From positions 802,455 through 866,454 of the forward strand of contig NZ_LMGA01000001.1 of assembly GCF_001427025.1 (NCBI RefSeq): a stretch of DNA of 64,000 nt, written 5' to 3'. The position numbers were made by a program, and so were the translations under genes. This document shows, in pieces, positions 9,698-19,099 of this stretch. The first letter of the stretch is position 1, and the number at the start of each line of letters is the position of its first letter. The notes below the pieces were generated by a model that was not told where the DNA came from, searched no databases, and worked only from the letters and a program-made list of their open reading frames with translations. The DNA comes from Mesorhizobium sp. Root554 (GTDB lineage Bacteria; Pseudomonadota; Alphaproteobacteria; Rhizobiales; Rhizobiaceae).

Positions 9698-9729
9698 AAA
9701 AACCCGCGGAAGTGATTCCGCGGGTTTTT
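9698..9729. terminator. Bidirectional rho-independent terminator between hppA and bamE
   Basis: A perfect 14-bp stem (AAAAACCCGCGGAA / TTCCGCGGGTTTTT) with a GTGA loop. T-tracts on both strands fit termination of the convergent hppA and lipoprotein genes. Confidence 0.9.
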
Positions 9730-9772
9730 GTTTTGGCAGTTGGCTGTTCAAGCCAATCAATTGGGAAGAACG

Positions 9773-10312
9773 TCAGCCGTTGCCGCCGCCCATCATGCTT
9801 CCGGCAGCGCCCGGCGAAAGCTTGCCGGCGCCGCGGATGACCTGCTGCAGGAAGTTCTGGTCCTTGCCGCCGGTCGGCGTCGTGCGGGTGATGAAATCGA
9901 AGACCTTGCCGTCCTTCAGGCCATAGTTGGCGATGTTGGTGACACGACCGTCCTCACCGAAATAGACGGCGAGGACGCGCTGGTCGATCAGCTTCGGCTT
10001 TTCGAAGGCGACCGAACGTTTCCGTGTCTGGGAAATGTAGTAGAATACCTCGTTGTCGAAGGTGGCGGTGGTGGAGGGACTGCCGAGCGCCAGCAGCACC
10101 TGTTCGCGGCTCGATCCGACCGGAACCTGGTCGAGAGCCTGCTGGTCGATGATGTAGCCCTGGTTCAGGGTCTCTCCCGGGTTCAGGTCGCCGATCACCT
10201 TGGAAGAGTTGCAACCGGAAACGCCTGCGGCCAAGGCCAGCAGCGACACGATTGCGGTCTGTCTCGGCGACAGGGCCGACTTGATTTTGAGCGCGCCCAC
10301 CAACAACTCCAT
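9773..10312 (-). CDS. bamE: BamE (SmpA/OmlA)-family outer-membrane lipoprotein
   Basis: Accessory lipoprotein of the beta-barrel assembly machinery. The 179-residue product has a lipoprotein signal ending in the lipobox VSGC, so the mature protein begins at that Cys. The SmpA/OmlA fold shows as VPVGSSREQVLLALGSPSTT followed by EVFYYISQTR and an AVYFGEDGRV strand. The tail (KLSPGAAGSMMGGGNG) is low complexity. The ATG at 10312 gives a normal signal peptide; longer frames to 10414 would overlap the divergent gene. It diverges from the bc1 chaperone gene, the usual alphaproteobacterial arrangement. Confidence 0.85.
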   Translation of the reverse strand: MELLVGALKIKSALSPRQTAIVSLLALAAGVSGCNSSKVIGDLNPGETLNQGYIIDQQALDQVPVGSSREQVLLALGSPSTTATFDNEVFYYISQTRKRSVAFEKPKLIDQRVLAVYFGEDGRVTNIANYGLKDGKVFDFITRTTPTGGKDQNFLQQVIRGAGKLSPGAAGSMMGGGNG

Positions 10313-10413
10313 TCCTATCAACCACGCTTGCGCGAGGCGGCAAAAGCGGTAAACCAGCTTACGAGCCGATGCAACCAGGCCGCACCAACTAACAGGTCCA
10401 GGGAGACCGCTCA

Positions 10414-10953
10414 ATGTTCCAGCGCCTGTTTGGCCGTGAACGGCGCGCCAACCGCGCGATTACCGAGGCGCTCTACGCACGAATCGTGGCGGCGGCGCGG
10501 CAGACGGTGTTTTATTCCGACTGGAATGTGCCCGATACGCCGCTTGGACGGTTCGAGCTGCTGTCGCTGCATATGTTCATGCTGCAGCATCGCCTTCACG
10601 GCGAGAAGGGCGTTGTGGCAGAGGTCGCCCAGGTGCTGATCGACGAGTTCTTCCTCGATGTCGAGCATTCGCTGCGTGAGCTCGGCATCAGCGATGTCGG
10701 CGTGCCCAAACGCATGAAGAATCTCGCCAAGATGTACTATGGCCGCACCGCTGCCTACGCGGAAGCGCTGGAGAATGACGATGCGGAGGCGCTGGCCGCC
10801 GCGCTCCGCCGCAATGTACGTCCGAATGTGCAGGAGTGGTCGGAGGCTTCGCAACTCGCGTCCTATGCGATGCGATGCAGCCACGAACTGGCGGCCCAGC
10901 CTTCGGATGCCATCTGCGCCGGCGAATTGCGGTTCCCCGACGCAGCGGCATGA
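10414..10953 (+). CDS. Ubiquinol-cytochrome c chaperone (CBP3/UQCC1-like)
   Basis: A 179-residue, mostly helical cytoplasmic protein of the ubiquinol-cytochrome c chaperone family, homologous to mitochondrial Cbp3, which helps cytochrome bc1 assembly. Family features are the FYSDWNVPDTPLGRFELLSLHMFMLQHRL segment and DEFFLDVEHSLRELGISDVGVPKRMKNLAKMYYGR. The ATG at 10414 has GGGAG upstream. It is followed 10 bp later by yceD, and the pair plus plsX-fabH-ihfA is a conserved rhizobial gene order. Confidence 0.88.
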   Translation: MFQRLFGRERRANRAITEALYARIVAAARQTVFYSDWNVPDTPLGRFELLSLHMFMLQHRLHGEKGVVAEVAQVLIDEFFLDVEHSLRELGISDVGVPKRMKNLAKMYYGRTAAYAEALENDDAEALAAALRRNVRPNVQEWSEASQLASYAMRCSHELAAQPSDAICAGELRFPDAAA

Positions 10954-10963
10954 GGATATCACG

Positions 10964-11512
10964 ATGAGAAATGCCGAAACCCGAAGCCCGGTCTCCTTCG
11001 AGGCGCATGTCGCGCGGCTGCCGCAGAAGGGGCTGCCCGTTGCCCAAGAGGCCGATGAGAAACAGAGGCAGGCCCTGGCGGCCGACCATGATCTGCTTTC
11101 AGTGGAAAACTACCGCGCCGAACTGCTGGTCACGCCATGGAAACGCCATGGGGTGAAGGTATCGGGCCGTGTGGAAGCCGATATCACCCAGGCCTGCATC
11201 CTGACGCTGGAGCCTATCACCGCGCATATAGAGGAGGCGGTGGAAGGTCTTTTCCTGCCTGAGGACTCCAAGCTTGGACGGCTTGGCTTCGAGGGCGGCG
11301 GCGAAATACAACTCGATGCCGAGGGCCCGGACAGTCCGGAGACGTTCTCGGGCGATACGGTGGATGTCGGCGCATTGGCGGAGCAGTTCTTTGGCCTGGC
11401 CATCGATCCCTATCCGAGAAAACAGGGCGTCTCGCTGGAGCTGGACGGAGAAGGCGAGCAGCCCGAAACCGAATTCCAGCAAAAGCTCAGGTCCTTGCTC
11501 GGAAAATCCTGA
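10964..11512 (+). CDS. yceD: YceD family protein (DUF177)
   Basis: A 182-residue DUF177 protein; family members influence 23S rRNA accumulation and are often linked to rpmF or plsX. Visible features are LLVTPWKRHGVKVSGRVEADITQACILTLEPI, the family core with its conserved Cys, and an acidic C-terminal half. I chose the ATG at 10964 because the longer frame runs back through the bc1 chaperone gene. rpmF, the usual neighbour in enterobacteria, is absent here and plsX follows after about 100 bp. Confidence 0.85.
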   Translation: MRNAETRSPVSFEAHVARLPQKGLPVAQEADEKQRQALAADHDLLSVENYRAELLVTPWKRHGVKVSGRVEADITQACILTLEPITAHIEEAVEGLFLPEDSKLGRLGFEGGGEIQLDAEGPDSPETFSGDTVDVGALAEQFFGLAIDPYPRKQGVSLELDGEGEQPETEFQQKLRSLLGKS

Positions 11513-11614
11513 AACCGTGGCAAATGACGAAAACCCGGTTGTGCGGTCGGCCAAAACCGCTATTTTCGCCGAACGTCGCGGGCGGCCTGCCCGAACATGT
11601 GAGAAGAGCAGCGC

Positions 11615-12685
11615 GTGATCAAAATTTCGATTGATGCCATGGGCGGCGATCACGGGCCTGGCGTGATCATTCCCGCGCTCATGCTGGTCGCGACCCGCCG
11701 CCCCGACATCAGCTTCATCATCTATGGCCGCGAAGAAGCGGTGCGCCCGGAACTGGCGAAATTTCCGCAACTGGCCGCAAAGAGTGAATTCATTCACTGC
11801 GACATCGCGGTGAAGATGGACGACAAGCCGAGCCAGGCGCTGCGCCATGGCCGCTGGAAGTCGTCCATGTGGAAGGCGATCGAGGCGGTCAAGAGCGGTA
11901 CCGCCGAAGCCTGCGTTTCCGCCGGCAACACCGGCGCGCTGATGGCGATGTCGAAGTTCTGCCTGCGCACGATGGCCAACATCGACCGCCCGGCCATCGC
12001 GGCGATCTGGCCGACCCTGCGCGGCGAAAGCATCGTTCTGGATGTCGGCGCGACCATCGGCGCCGATTCGCACCAGCTGGTCGACTTCGCCATATTGGGC
12101 ACCGGCATGGCCCGCTCCGTCTTCGGCATGAACAGACCCTCGGTCGGCCTGCTGAATGTCGGTGTCGAGGAGATCAAGGGTCAGGAAGAGGTCAAGGACG
12201 CCGGCCGCCTGCTGCGCGAAGCCGACATGGCGTCGATGAGTTATCATGGCTTCGTCGAAGGCGACGACATCGGTAAGGGGGCCGTGGACGTGGTCGTGAC
12301 GGAAGGTTTTTCCGGCAATATCGCGCTGAAAACCGCCGAAGGCACCGTCCGCCAGATCGCCGGCTATCTGCGCGCGGCGATGAGCCGGACGCTGATGGCG
12401 CGCATCGGCTATCTGTTCGCCAAGAGCGCGTTTGACACGCTGCGTGAAAAAATGGATGTCAGCCGCGCGAATGGCGGCGTGTTTCTGGGTTTGAACGGCA
12501 TCGTCGTCAAAAGCCATGGCGGCGCCGATTCGGAAGGCTTTGCCGCTGCGGTCGAATTGGCCTACGACATGGTCCGCAACCGGCTCCTCGACCGGATCGA
12601 AGCCGATCTCGATCTGTTTCACACACGCAATCCGCTGGCTACGAAGGCAGGCAGAGCTGCCGCCGAAGCCGACGAAGAAGGGTAA
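11615..12685 (+). CDS. plsX: Phosphate acyltransferase PlsX
   Basis: Makes acyl-phosphate from acyl-ACP for phospholipid synthesis. The 356-residue protein opens with the hallmark [11 protein letters not shown] and continues with [21 protein letters not shown] and [14 protein letters not shown], all in family order. It starts at a GTG at 11615 after GAGAAGAG. It is followed 6 bp later by fabH, so the pair is one transcript for fatty-acid initiation and phosphatidate synthesis. Confidence 0.95.
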   Translation: MIKISIDAMGGDHGPGVIIPALMLVATRRPDISFIIYGREEAVRPELAKFPQLAAKSEFIHCDIAVKMDDKPSQALRHGRWKSSMWKAIEAVKSGTAEACVSAGNTGALMAMSKFCLRTMANIDRPAIAAIWPTLRGESIVLDVGATIGADSHQLVDFAILGTGMARSVFGMNRPSVGLLNVGVEEIKGQEEVKDAGRLLREADMASMSYHGFVEGDDIGKGAVDVVVTEGFSGNIALKTAEGTVRQIAGYLRAAMSRTLMARIGYLFAKSAFDTLREKMDVSRANGGVFLGLNGIVVKSHGGADSEGFAAAVELAYDMVRNRLLDRIEADLDLFHTRNPLATKAGRAAAEADEEG

Positions 12686-12691
12686 GAATAG

Positions 12692-13663
12692 TTGATCAGG
12701 TCAGTTGTGCTCGGCGTCGGGTCTTCGTTGCCCCGTCGCGTCATGAAGAATACCGATCTGGAAGGCGTCGTCGAAACCTCGGACGAGTGGATCATCCAGC
12801 GCACCGGCATCCGCCAGCGCTATATCGCCGCCGACGACGAGACGACCGCATCGCTGGGAGAGGCGGCCGCGCGCGCCGCATTGGCGAGCGCCGGGCTGAT
12901 CGCCGATGACATCGACCTGATCGTCCTGGCGACCTCGACGCCGAACAACACATTCCCTGCCACCGCCGTCGAGATTCAGGAACGCCTCGGCATGCGGCAC
13001 GGTTTTGCCTTCGACATGCAGGCGGTCTGCTCCGGTTTCGTCTATGCGGTCACGACCGCGGATCTCTACATACGGGGCGGACTGGCCAAACGTGTCCTTG
13101 TCATCGGCTCCGAAACCTTTTCGCGCATTCTTGACTGGAAGGACCGTTCCACTTGCGTGCTGTTCGGCGACGGCGCCGGCGCGGTGGTTCTGGAAGCCGG
13201 GGAAGGCGAGGGCACGGTCGCGGATCGCGGCGTGTTGGCCCAGAGCCTGCGCTCAGACGGTTCGCACAAGGAAAAGCTCTATGTCGATGGCGGTCCATCG
13301 ACCACCGGCACGGTCGGCCACCTCCGAATGGAAGGCCGCGAAGTCTTCAAGCATGCGGTCGGTATGATCACCGACGTCATCGAAGAAACCTTTTCGCAGG
13401 CCGGCATAACCGCCGACGACCTCGACTGGTTCGTGCCGCATCAGGCCAATAAACGAATTATTGACGCTTCCGCCAAGAAGCTCGGGATAGCCGAGCAAAA
13501 GGTGGTGGTGACGGTCGATTTGCACGGTAATACGTCGGCGGCGTCGGTGCCGTTGGCCCTTTCGGTCGCGGTCGGCGACGGCCGCATCAAGAAGGGCGAT
13601 CTCGTCCTGCTCGAGGCCATGGGTGGCGGCTTTACCTGGGGTGCGGTGCTTATTCGATGGTGA
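12692..13663 (+). CDS. fabH: 3-oxoacyl-[ACP] synthase III
   Basis: Starts fatty-acid elongation by condensing acetyl-CoA with malonyl-ACP. The 323-residue protein carries the KAS III triad: Cys113 in AVCSGF, His in VPHQANKRI and Asn in HGNTSAAS. The N-terminal [16 protein letters not shown] is typical. The start codon is TTG at 12692, right after the plsX stop, with AAGGGTAAG as a possible ribosome site overlapping the plsX end. Confidence 0.95.
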   Translation: MIRSVVLGVGSSLPRRVMKNTDLEGVVETSDEWIIQRTGIRQRYIAADDETTASLGEAAARAALASAGLIADDIDLIVLATSTPNNTFPATAVEIQERLGMRHGFAFDMQAVCSGFVYAVTTADLYIRGGLAKRVLVIGSETFSRILDWKDRSTCVLFGDGAGAVVLEAGEGEGTVADRGVLAQSLRSDGSHKEKLYVDGGPSTTGTVGHLRMEGREVFKHAVGMITDVIEETFSQAGITADDLDWFVPHQANKRIIDASAKKLGIAEQKVVVTVDLHGNTSAASVPLALSVAVGDGRIKKGDLVLLEAMGGGFTWGAVLIRW

Positions 13664-13665
13664 GG

Positions 13666-13683
13666 CCGAACCGGACGGTTCGG
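13666..13683 (+). other. Small hairpin after fabH
   Basis: CCGAACCG and CGGTTCGG form a perfect 8-bp stem directly after the fabH stop. There is no T-tract, so termination is uncertain; it may only mark the 3' end of the plsX-fabH message. Confidence 0.35.
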
Positions 13684-13686
13684 TCC

Positions 13687-13711
13687 TTGACCTTGCCGGG
13701 TCAATTACTTA
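13687..13711. promoter_or_regulatory. Inverted repeat and IHF-like core upstream of ihfA
   Basis: TTGACC and GGTCAA are inverted with a 6-bp spacer (13687-13704). The overlapping TCAATTACTTA (13701-13711) matches the TCAA-N4-TTR core of the IHF consensus. It lies about 55 bp before the ihfA start, so IHF autoregulation is possible. Motif inspection only. Confidence 0.3.
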
Positions 13712-13764
13712 CGCTCGGCAGTTGCTTGTAACGATTTATGTTTTTGATTTGATGGGACGGTTGC

Positions 13765-14088
13765 ATGGGGGGAAAGACACTTACGCGTGCCGATCTTGCC
13801 GAAGCCGTTTACCGTAAGGTCGGCCTGTCGCGTACTGAGTCTGCCGAACTCGTGGAAGCGGTTCTGGACGAGATTTGTGAAGCGATCGTGCGCGGCGAAA
13901 CGGTGAAGCTGTCCTCGTTCGCCACGTTCCACGTCCGCTCCAAGAACGAGCGCATCGGCCGCAATCCCAAGACCGGCGAGGAAGTGCCGATCCTGCCGAG
14001 GCGCGTGATGACCTTCAAGGCCTCCAATGTCCTGAAGAGCCGCATCCTGCGCTCGCATCAGAACAGCAAGTCCAAGAGCGGCAAGTAG
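13765..14088 (+). CDS. ihfA: Integration host factor subunit alpha
   Basis: DNA-bending nucleoid protein that works as a dimer with IhfB. The 107-residue product has the HU/IHF fold: [23 protein letters not shown], then [30 protein letters not shown], with the DNA-intercalating proline region [11 protein letters not shown], and [11 protein letters not shown]. The start at 13765 follows GATGGGACGG. The fabH-ihfA-merR order is standard in rhizobia. Confidence 0.95.
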   Translation: MGGKTLTRADLAEAVYRKVGLSRTESAELVEAVLDEICEAIVRGETVKLSSFATFHVRSKNERIGRNPKTGEEVPILPRRVMTFKASNVLKSRILRSHQNSKSKSGK

Positions 14089-14243
14089 TTTCCCGGCTTC
14101 CGCCACCGCTTCCTGGTCGAGCCTTCTATTCTTGTGCGGTTGATAACCTGTCGCCCGGCTTGAATGTTGGCATGCAAACCGCTGAAATACGGTTCGATTC
14201 GGCGTATGATGCCGTGTCATCGTTCAGCGTGAGGAATTGCCCC

Positions 14244-14786
14244 ATGGACAAGAGCCCGGATGCATTCCGAACCATCAGCGAAGTGGCGGAGGACCTCGAT
14301 CTTCCGCAGCATGTGCTGCGTTTCTGGGAAACGCGGTTCAACCAGATAAAGCCGATGAAGCGTGGCGGCGGTCGCCGTTACTACCGGCCGCAGGATGTGG
14401 AGCTGATCAAGGGCATACGCCATATGCTCTACGACCAGGGCTACACGATCAAGGGCGTGCAGAAGCTGCTGCGCGAGAACGGCAACCATTTCCTTGTCGC
14501 CATCGGCAATGGCGATATGGCCGCCGTGGAAGCCATCGCGCAGCGCAAGCAGGCCGACAGCGTACCGCTCACCTCCGGCGCGCAGCCGCGTTCGGGCGAC
14601 GAGGAAATGCTGGTCGGCCAGCCCAAGGTGAAGCCCAGCCGGCGTTTCTTCGGCCTTGGCAAGGCGGATGACGATGGTCCGGTGCAGCCGGACTCCGGCA
14701 AGCTGTCGCGCGACAACCGCGCGCTGCTGCAGGAGGCGCTATTCGACCTGCTGGAATGCAAGCGCCTGCTCGACCAGGTCCGCTAA
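14244..14786 (+). CDS. MerR family transcriptional regulator
   Basis: A 180-residue regulator with an N-terminal MerR helix-turn-helix: [25 protein letters not shown], then [37 protein letters not shown]. No cysteine cluster for metal binding is present, and the linker after residue 90 is polar and disordered before a short C-terminal helix ([16 protein letters not shown]), probably the dimerisation coil. The ATG at 14244 follows GAGGAA. It is the conserved gene after ihfA in this order of bacteria; its target is unknown. Confidence 0.88.
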   Translation: MDKSPDAFRTISEVAEDLDLPQHVLRFWETRFNQIKPMKRGGGRRYYRPQDVELIKGIRHMLYDQGYTIKGVQKLLRENGNHFLVAIGNGDMAAVEAIAQRKQADSVPLTSGAQPRSGDEEMLVGQPKVKPSRRFFGLGKADDDGPVQPDSGKLSRDNRALLQEALFDLLECKRLLDQVR

Positions 14787-14920
14787 AGCCACTGCTCGGC
14801 GTTGCGCAAAGCCTATCGCCGGATGCCATGGCGGGAGCATGGTGCGGCATTTCGGTCTCATGCAGGAACCATCCCGCCGAGTGGCCGTTTCCAATCCTCT
14901 GACAACGAGGGAAACGTCCC

Positions 14921-15226
14921 ATGGCACTCTTTTCGCATTTGAACGATATCGACCTCGAAAAGGAGGTCCAGACGCTTTCGCGTGAGCTTTCCGCGCTCAA
15001 GCGTGCGGTCTCCAAGCGTGGCAGCGCCTACTACGATGGCGGGCGGGAAGCAGCCTGGGATTTGTATTCAGACGTCGCCGATCGCTTCAGCGACGCATTG
15101 CCGTCGATTCGCAAGCGTGCCAGGGCACTCGAGACCACCGCACGGGATCACCCGGCGACCGCCGCTACGGTGGGCCTGGTGGTGCTCGGCCTTGTCGCTA
15201 CCGTTATCTACAGCCGCCGCCGCTGA
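14921..15226 (+). CDS. DUF883-like small membrane-anchored protein
   Basis: A 101-residue protein with an N-terminal helical segment (LEKEVQTLSRELSALKRAV) likely to form a coiled coil. A second amphipathic stretch follows, and one C-terminal membrane helix (AATVGLVVLGLVATVIYS) is capped by RRR. The layout resembles ElaB/YqjD/DUF883 stress-related, inner-membrane-anchored proteins, although the match is by architecture. It has its own ATG with GAGGGAAAC upstream and is followed by a bidirectional terminator. Confidence 0.7.
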   Translation: MALFSHLNDIDLEKEVQTLSRELSALKRAVSKRGSAYYDGGREAAWDLYSDVADRFSDALPSIRKRARALETTARDHPATAATVGLVVLGLVATVIYSRRR

Positions 15227-15251
15227 CCTCCAGTCAAAACGGCACTGCGGA

Positions 15252-15285
15252 GAAAAGGCGGTCGTCTTCCCATGACCGCCTTTTC
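15252..15285. terminator. Bidirectional terminator between convergent small genes
   Basis: GAAAAGGCGGTC (15252-15263) pairs perfectly with GACCGCCTTTTC (15274-15285) around a 10-nt loop. T-tracts occur on both strands, between the DUF883-like gene and the convergent secreted-protein gene. Confidence 0.85.
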
Positions 15286-15300
15286 GTATGCGGGATAGGG

Positions 15301-15573
15301 TCAGTTCGTGCGAGTCTTCAGCTTGACGCCAGGCACGACCTTCATGGTTTGGCTGCACTTGCCATAGACAGTTCCGTCGGTCTGGGTGCCGTCCGTGTAT
15401 TTGCCCTTGCACTCGGCCTGCAGCAGGACGCAGGACCCTGAACCCTTGCAAAGCGCGCCGCCATTGCCGTCTGGAAGTACATCGGCCGAAGCCGTGCCGG
15501 CAACCGAGCCGAGCGCGGACAGCGCCAGCGCCCCAGCGAGGGACAGGCGCCTGAAATTCGAGAGAGTATTCAT
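15301..15573 (-). CDS. Small secreted hypothetical protein, Cys-rich
   Basis: A 90-residue protein with a clear signal peptide (RRLSLAGALALSALGSVAGTASA, cut near residue 30). The mature part is about 60 residues with four cysteines (LCKGSGSC, ECKGKYTDG, YGKCSQ), suggesting two disulfides in the periplasm. The ATG at 15573 follows AAAGGAAACG on the minus strand. I do not recognise the family; it is bounded by a terminator and by the tRNA-Pro gene. Confidence 0.7.
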   Translation of the reverse strand: MNTLSNFRRLSLAGALALSALGSVAGTASADVLPDGNGGALCKGSGSCVLLQAECKGKYTDGTQTDGTVYGKCSQTMKVVPGVKLKTRTN

Positions 15574-15803
15574 TTGCACGTTTCCTTTGTTGGAGGATCG
15601 CCGTCGCGGCGTCCATGGCCAGTGGGTGCGGCCAGGCAAGGAAAGGTTCATGGAACAGCTAGGAAAAATCGGAAGGGCGCGGCCGGGGCGTTGAAAGGAT
15701 CGGTAAGGCAAGGTCTTCGCACAACGCGGAAACCGTCGCCGTGGATTTCATCCGATTGGCCCCTTGCGTCGCAATCACTGAGAATGTAGGGCTTTCCACG
15801 GTC

Positions 15804-15880
<77 letters not shown>

Positions 15881-15990
15881 TTTCGAAAAATCCCCGCTCG
15901 AAATTCTGTTACGTCCCGTTTACCATAATCGGACGTGCCAGCAACGAATGCACAGTTTGGCCGTTCCTTCCTGTGGAGGAACGGAATGCC

Positions 15991-16203
15991 ATGGAAAATG
16001 GCCTGCCGAGATTTCAGTGCATGCCTGAAAGTTCCGGCACCTGGATGGTCTGGGACAATGAGACGGGTCGGCCCGCGACGCTGGGCGGATGCATCATCGG
16101 AGGACGGTCCGAAATGCGCGCCAGGACGGCCTGCGAAATCCTGACCAAAATCTATAACAACCGGCTGGACGCGCGGTCCATACGACGGACGGTGCAGCGT
16201 TAA
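15991..16203 (+). CDS. Small hypothetical protein
   Basis: A 70-residue protein (MENGLPRFQCMPESSGTW...) with a short conserved-looking WMVWDNETGRPA segment and a basic helical tail (ARTACEILTKIYNNRLDARSIRR). A very good ribosome site (GGAGGA at 15975-15980) precedes the ATG at 15991. The longer reading frame would run through the tRNA and was rejected. Its stop overlaps the convergent polymerase gene by 4 bp. The layout resembles short rhizobial DUF proteins, but no family was recognised. Confidence 0.6.
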   Translation: MENGLPRFQCMPESSGTWMVWDNETGRPATLGGCIIGGRSEMRARTACEILTKIYNNRLDARSIRRTVQR

Positions 16204-17474
16204 GAGGTTGGACCAGGCACGGGCCGTCTTCCAGCTGTCGCCCCCGCGCGCCGCAATTGCCACTGGTGACGGTATTCCAGCCCTATGCCGCCCCAGATCA
16301 GGCCGAGCAGCAGGTAGAAATGCCGCCAGTGGTCGGTGTCGATGAAGGTGCCGAGGGCGATGTGGCCGATATAGACGACATAGGCGCACAACACATAGGG
16401 CTGCCACGGCCGGTCGCGCAGCAGCAGGCGGAAGCCCGCCGCCACCGTCCATAATGTCAGCGTCAAATACGAGACGAAGCCGAGCCAGCCATAGTCCATC
16501 AGCGACTTGAGCCAGATATTGTGCGTGTCCTCGCCAAGGATTTGCCCGAACACCAGCGGACCGATGCCGAGCGGGTGCTCCAACGCCATCTGGAAGCCGA
16601 TCGTATAGCGGGCGAAGCGCCCGAGGCGCGCCGAATCGTAGTTCTGCGCCAGCTTGGCGCGTTCGGCGAGCATGTCGGCGACACCCGGTATCTGCAGGAT
16701 GACGATCATCGCCACCGCCAGCAGCGCGATAGCCACAATGGTCATGACGACGATGCGCAGCTTGAAAACGCCGCTCCGGCTCTGCAGGAACAGGATGCCC
16801 GTCAAAAGGATCGCCGAAGCGCCGAAAAGACCCCAGGCGCCACGTGAGAACGACAGGAAAAGACCGGCCATGATGATCAGCAGCGGAATTGCCAGAAGCG
16901 GCATGCGAGAGACAGGCCCGGTAATCAGACGGTAGAGCAGGTAGATGCCAGGCAGGACTAGGAACGGACCGAAAACGTTCGGATCCTGAAAGACGCCGGC
17001 CGCGCGTCCGTATTTGGTGAACATCTCGGTGCCCGGAAGGAGTCCGAAATAGCCAATGATGCCGGCAAGCGACGTCAGCAGGGCGGCAACGACATAGGCG
17101 AAATAGATCAACCGGTAGGTCTCCGGTCGCGCCTCGGTCACGGCGGCAAAGAAGATGGCGGTGAAGGCCAGGAACAGCGACACCGCCAGATACAGCGGCG
17201 TATCCATCAGATCGGCCATCTGCGTCATCGAGACGAAGCCGCCGATGTTGAACAGGATGATCAGCACCACCAGCGGCGAGATCGCTCGCGATATTCTAAG
17301 CCCGAACAGCGCCCAGACGACAAGCAGGCCGGTCATGTAGAGGTCGTAAGGCGCCGGCTCGTTGATGACGAAGCCGGACAGGAACACGCCGAGAAAGATC
17401 GCACCGGAAGCGATCAGGGCGATCAGCTTGGCGTTGACGGCCTCTTGCGGCAGTGCGTGCGAGGCCGCGCTCAA
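16200..17474 (-). CDS. O-antigen ligase/polymerase family (Wzy/ExoQ-like) membrane protein
   Basis: A 424-residue protein with about 11-12 membrane helices. The Wzy_C/O-antigen ligase signature lies in the periplasmic part: FQDPNVFGPFLVLPG, LSFSRGAWG, and after the large loop EDTHNIWLKSLMDYGWLGFVSY. It probably polymerises or ligates lipid-linked oligosaccharide repeat units outside the inner membrane. Its start overlaps the stop of the initiating transferase gene by 4 bp, so the two are translationally coupled in a minus-strand polysaccharide operon. Confidence 0.85.
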   Translation of the reverse strand: MSAASHALPQEAVNAKLIALIASGAIFLGVFLSGFVINEPAPYDLYMTGLLVVWALFGLRISRAISPLVVLIILFNIGGFVSMTQMADLMDTPLYLAVSLFLAFTAIFFAAVTEARPETYRLIYFAYVVAALLTSLAGIIGYFGLLPGTEMFTKYGRAAGVFQDPNVFGPFLVLPGIYLLYRLITGPVSRMPLLAIPLLIIMAGLFLSFSRGAWGLFGASAILLTGILFLQSRSGVFKLRIVVMTIVAIALLAVAMIVILQIPGVADMLAERAKLAQNYDSARLGRFARYTIGFQMALEHPLGIGPLVFGQILGEDTHNIWLKSLMDYGWLGFVSYLTLTLWTVAAGFRLLLRDRPWQPYVLCAYVVYIGHIALGTFIDTDHWRHFYLLLGLIWGGIGLEYRHQWQLRRAGATAGRRPVPGPTS

Positions 17475-19006
17475 TAGGCGTTTTCCGTGTTGAGCAGGCG
17501 CGCTGGCGTCAAAAGCAGGATCTTGAGGTCGAACATCAACGACCAGTTCTCGATGTAGTAGAGATCGAACTCGGTGCGCATCCGGATCTTCTCGTTGGTG
17601 TCCATCTCGCCGCGCCAGCCGTTGATCTGCGCCCAGCCGGTCACGCCCGGCTTCACCTTGTGGCGGGCGAAATAGCCGTCCACCACTTCGTTGTAGAGCA
17701 AATTGTGCGATTGCGCCGCCACCGCATGGGGGCGGGGACCGACCAGTGAGAGTGAGCCGAACAGTGCATTGAAGAACTGCGGCAGCTCATCGACCGACGT
17801 CTTGCGGATGAAGCGCCCGACCCGCGTCACGCGAGGATCGTTCTTGGTCACGGTCTTCTTGGCGGTCGGGTCCGACTGGTTCGTATACATGGACCGGAAC
17901 TTGTAGACCTCGATCTCCTCATTGTTGAAGCCATGGCGCTTCTGCTTGAAGAGGACGGGGCCGGGGCTGTCCAGCTTGATGGCGATGGCGGTGGCCAGCA
18001 TGACAGGCGAGAAAAGAACGATGCCGATAATCGAGAAGAAAATATCGAAGGCACGCTTGGCGACCGAATCCCAATCGTTGATCGGCCGGTCGAAGATATC
18101 GAGCATCGGCACCGCGCCGATATAGGAATAGGCGCGAGGCCGGAACTGCAGCGCGTTGGAGTGGGCGGAAAGCCGGATATCGACCGGCAGCACCCAGAGC
18201 TTCTTCAAAAGCTGGAGCACGCGGGTTTCCGCCGTGATCGGCAGCGACACGATCAGCATGTCGATGCGCGCGATCCGCGCGAACTCGATCAACTCCGAAA
18301 CATTGCCGAGCTTCGGATAGCCAGCGACGATGGGCGGCGAACGCCGGTCGTCGCGGTCGTCGAAGATGCCGCAGATACGGATATCGTTGTAAGGCTGCTT
18401 CTCGACTGAGCGGATCAGCCCCTCGGCCGCCTTGCCGCCGCCGACGATCACGGCGCGCCGTTCCATGCGGCCGTCGCGGGCCCAGCGCCGCAGCAGGACC
18501 GACATGACGAGCCTGAGGCTGAACAGGAGCACGAAACCGGCCACGAACCAGGTGCCGAAGAGAAGGCGCGAATAGTCCGCCGACATCTTCATGAAGAAGG
18601 CCGTCAACGCCATCAGCGCGAAGGTTCCAGACCAGATAAGCAGCAGACGCCCGAAATTCGTGACGGGTCGCATCAATGTGGAGACCTGATAAAAATCGGT
18701 CACGTCGAGCAGGACGACGGCCAGCAATGAGGTCGCGGCGATGACAAGCGGGTATTGCCAGGCCAGATGGGTGAAGAACCCGACGAAATAGCAGTAGACC
18801 GCAATGCCTGAGAGGAGCAGCAGCGAAAATTCGACCAACCGCAGGACACCGCTAACCATGACGGGAGACATGGTGTCCCGCCTGTATTGCGAAGCCACCT
18901 GTCGCGCCACGTCATTAATTCCCGTCGATGACGGGGCGGAATCCGGGGTCTCGAATTTGCGCACCGCGTCCATCGAGAAACGGTGCGCGGGGTCGATTTC
19001 GTTCAT
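17471..19006 (-). CDS. Undecaprenyl-phosphate hexose-1-phosphate transferase (PHPT, WcaJ/UppE-like)
   Basis: Starts repeat-unit synthesis by moving a hexose-1-phosphate from a nucleotide sugar to undecaprenyl phosphate. The 511-residue protein has an N-terminal region with four or five helices (about 45-180) and a Rossmann-like CoA-binding-type middle domain (RRAVIVGGGKAAEG). The C-terminal bacterial sugar transferase domain starts with AKRAFDIFFSIIGIVLFSPVM and carries FRSMYTN, SVDELPQFFNAL and KPGVTGWAQINGWRG. It is the catalytic start of the neighbouring polysaccharide cluster; the sugar cannot be read from the sequence. Confidence 0.9.
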   Translation of the reverse strand: MNEIDPAHRFSMDAVRKFETPDSAPSSTGINDVARQVASQYRRDTMSPVMVSGVLRLVEFSLLLLSGIAVYCYFVGFFTHLAWQYPLVIAATSLLAVVLLDVTDFYQVSTLMRPVTNFGRLLLIWSGTFALMALTAFFMKMSADYSRLLFGTWFVAGFVLLFSLRLVMSVLLRRWARDGRMERRAVIVGGGKAAEGLIRSVEKQPYNDIRICGIFDDRDDRRSPPIVAGYPKLGNVSELIEFARIARIDMLIVSLPITAETRVLQLLKKLWVLPVDIRLSAHSNALQFRPRAYSYIGAVPMLDIFDRPINDWDSVAKRAFDIFFSIIGIVLFSPVMLATAIAIKLDSPGPVLFKQKRHGFNNEEIEVYKFRSMYTNQSDPTAKKTVTKNDPRVTRVGRFIRKTSVDELPQFFNALFGSLSLVGPRPHAVAAQSHNLLYNEVVDGYFARHKVKPGVTGWAQINGWRGEMDTNEKIRMRTEFDLYYIENWSLMFDLKILLLTPARLLNTENAY

Positions 19007-19099
19007 GGGATTGCTCGGCTACTCTGCCAACAGACTAGCAAGAGAGAGCTAAGAAAGCCTTGAAACAACGTTTAGCTTTGGAATGGCCTGGTTTCAGGA

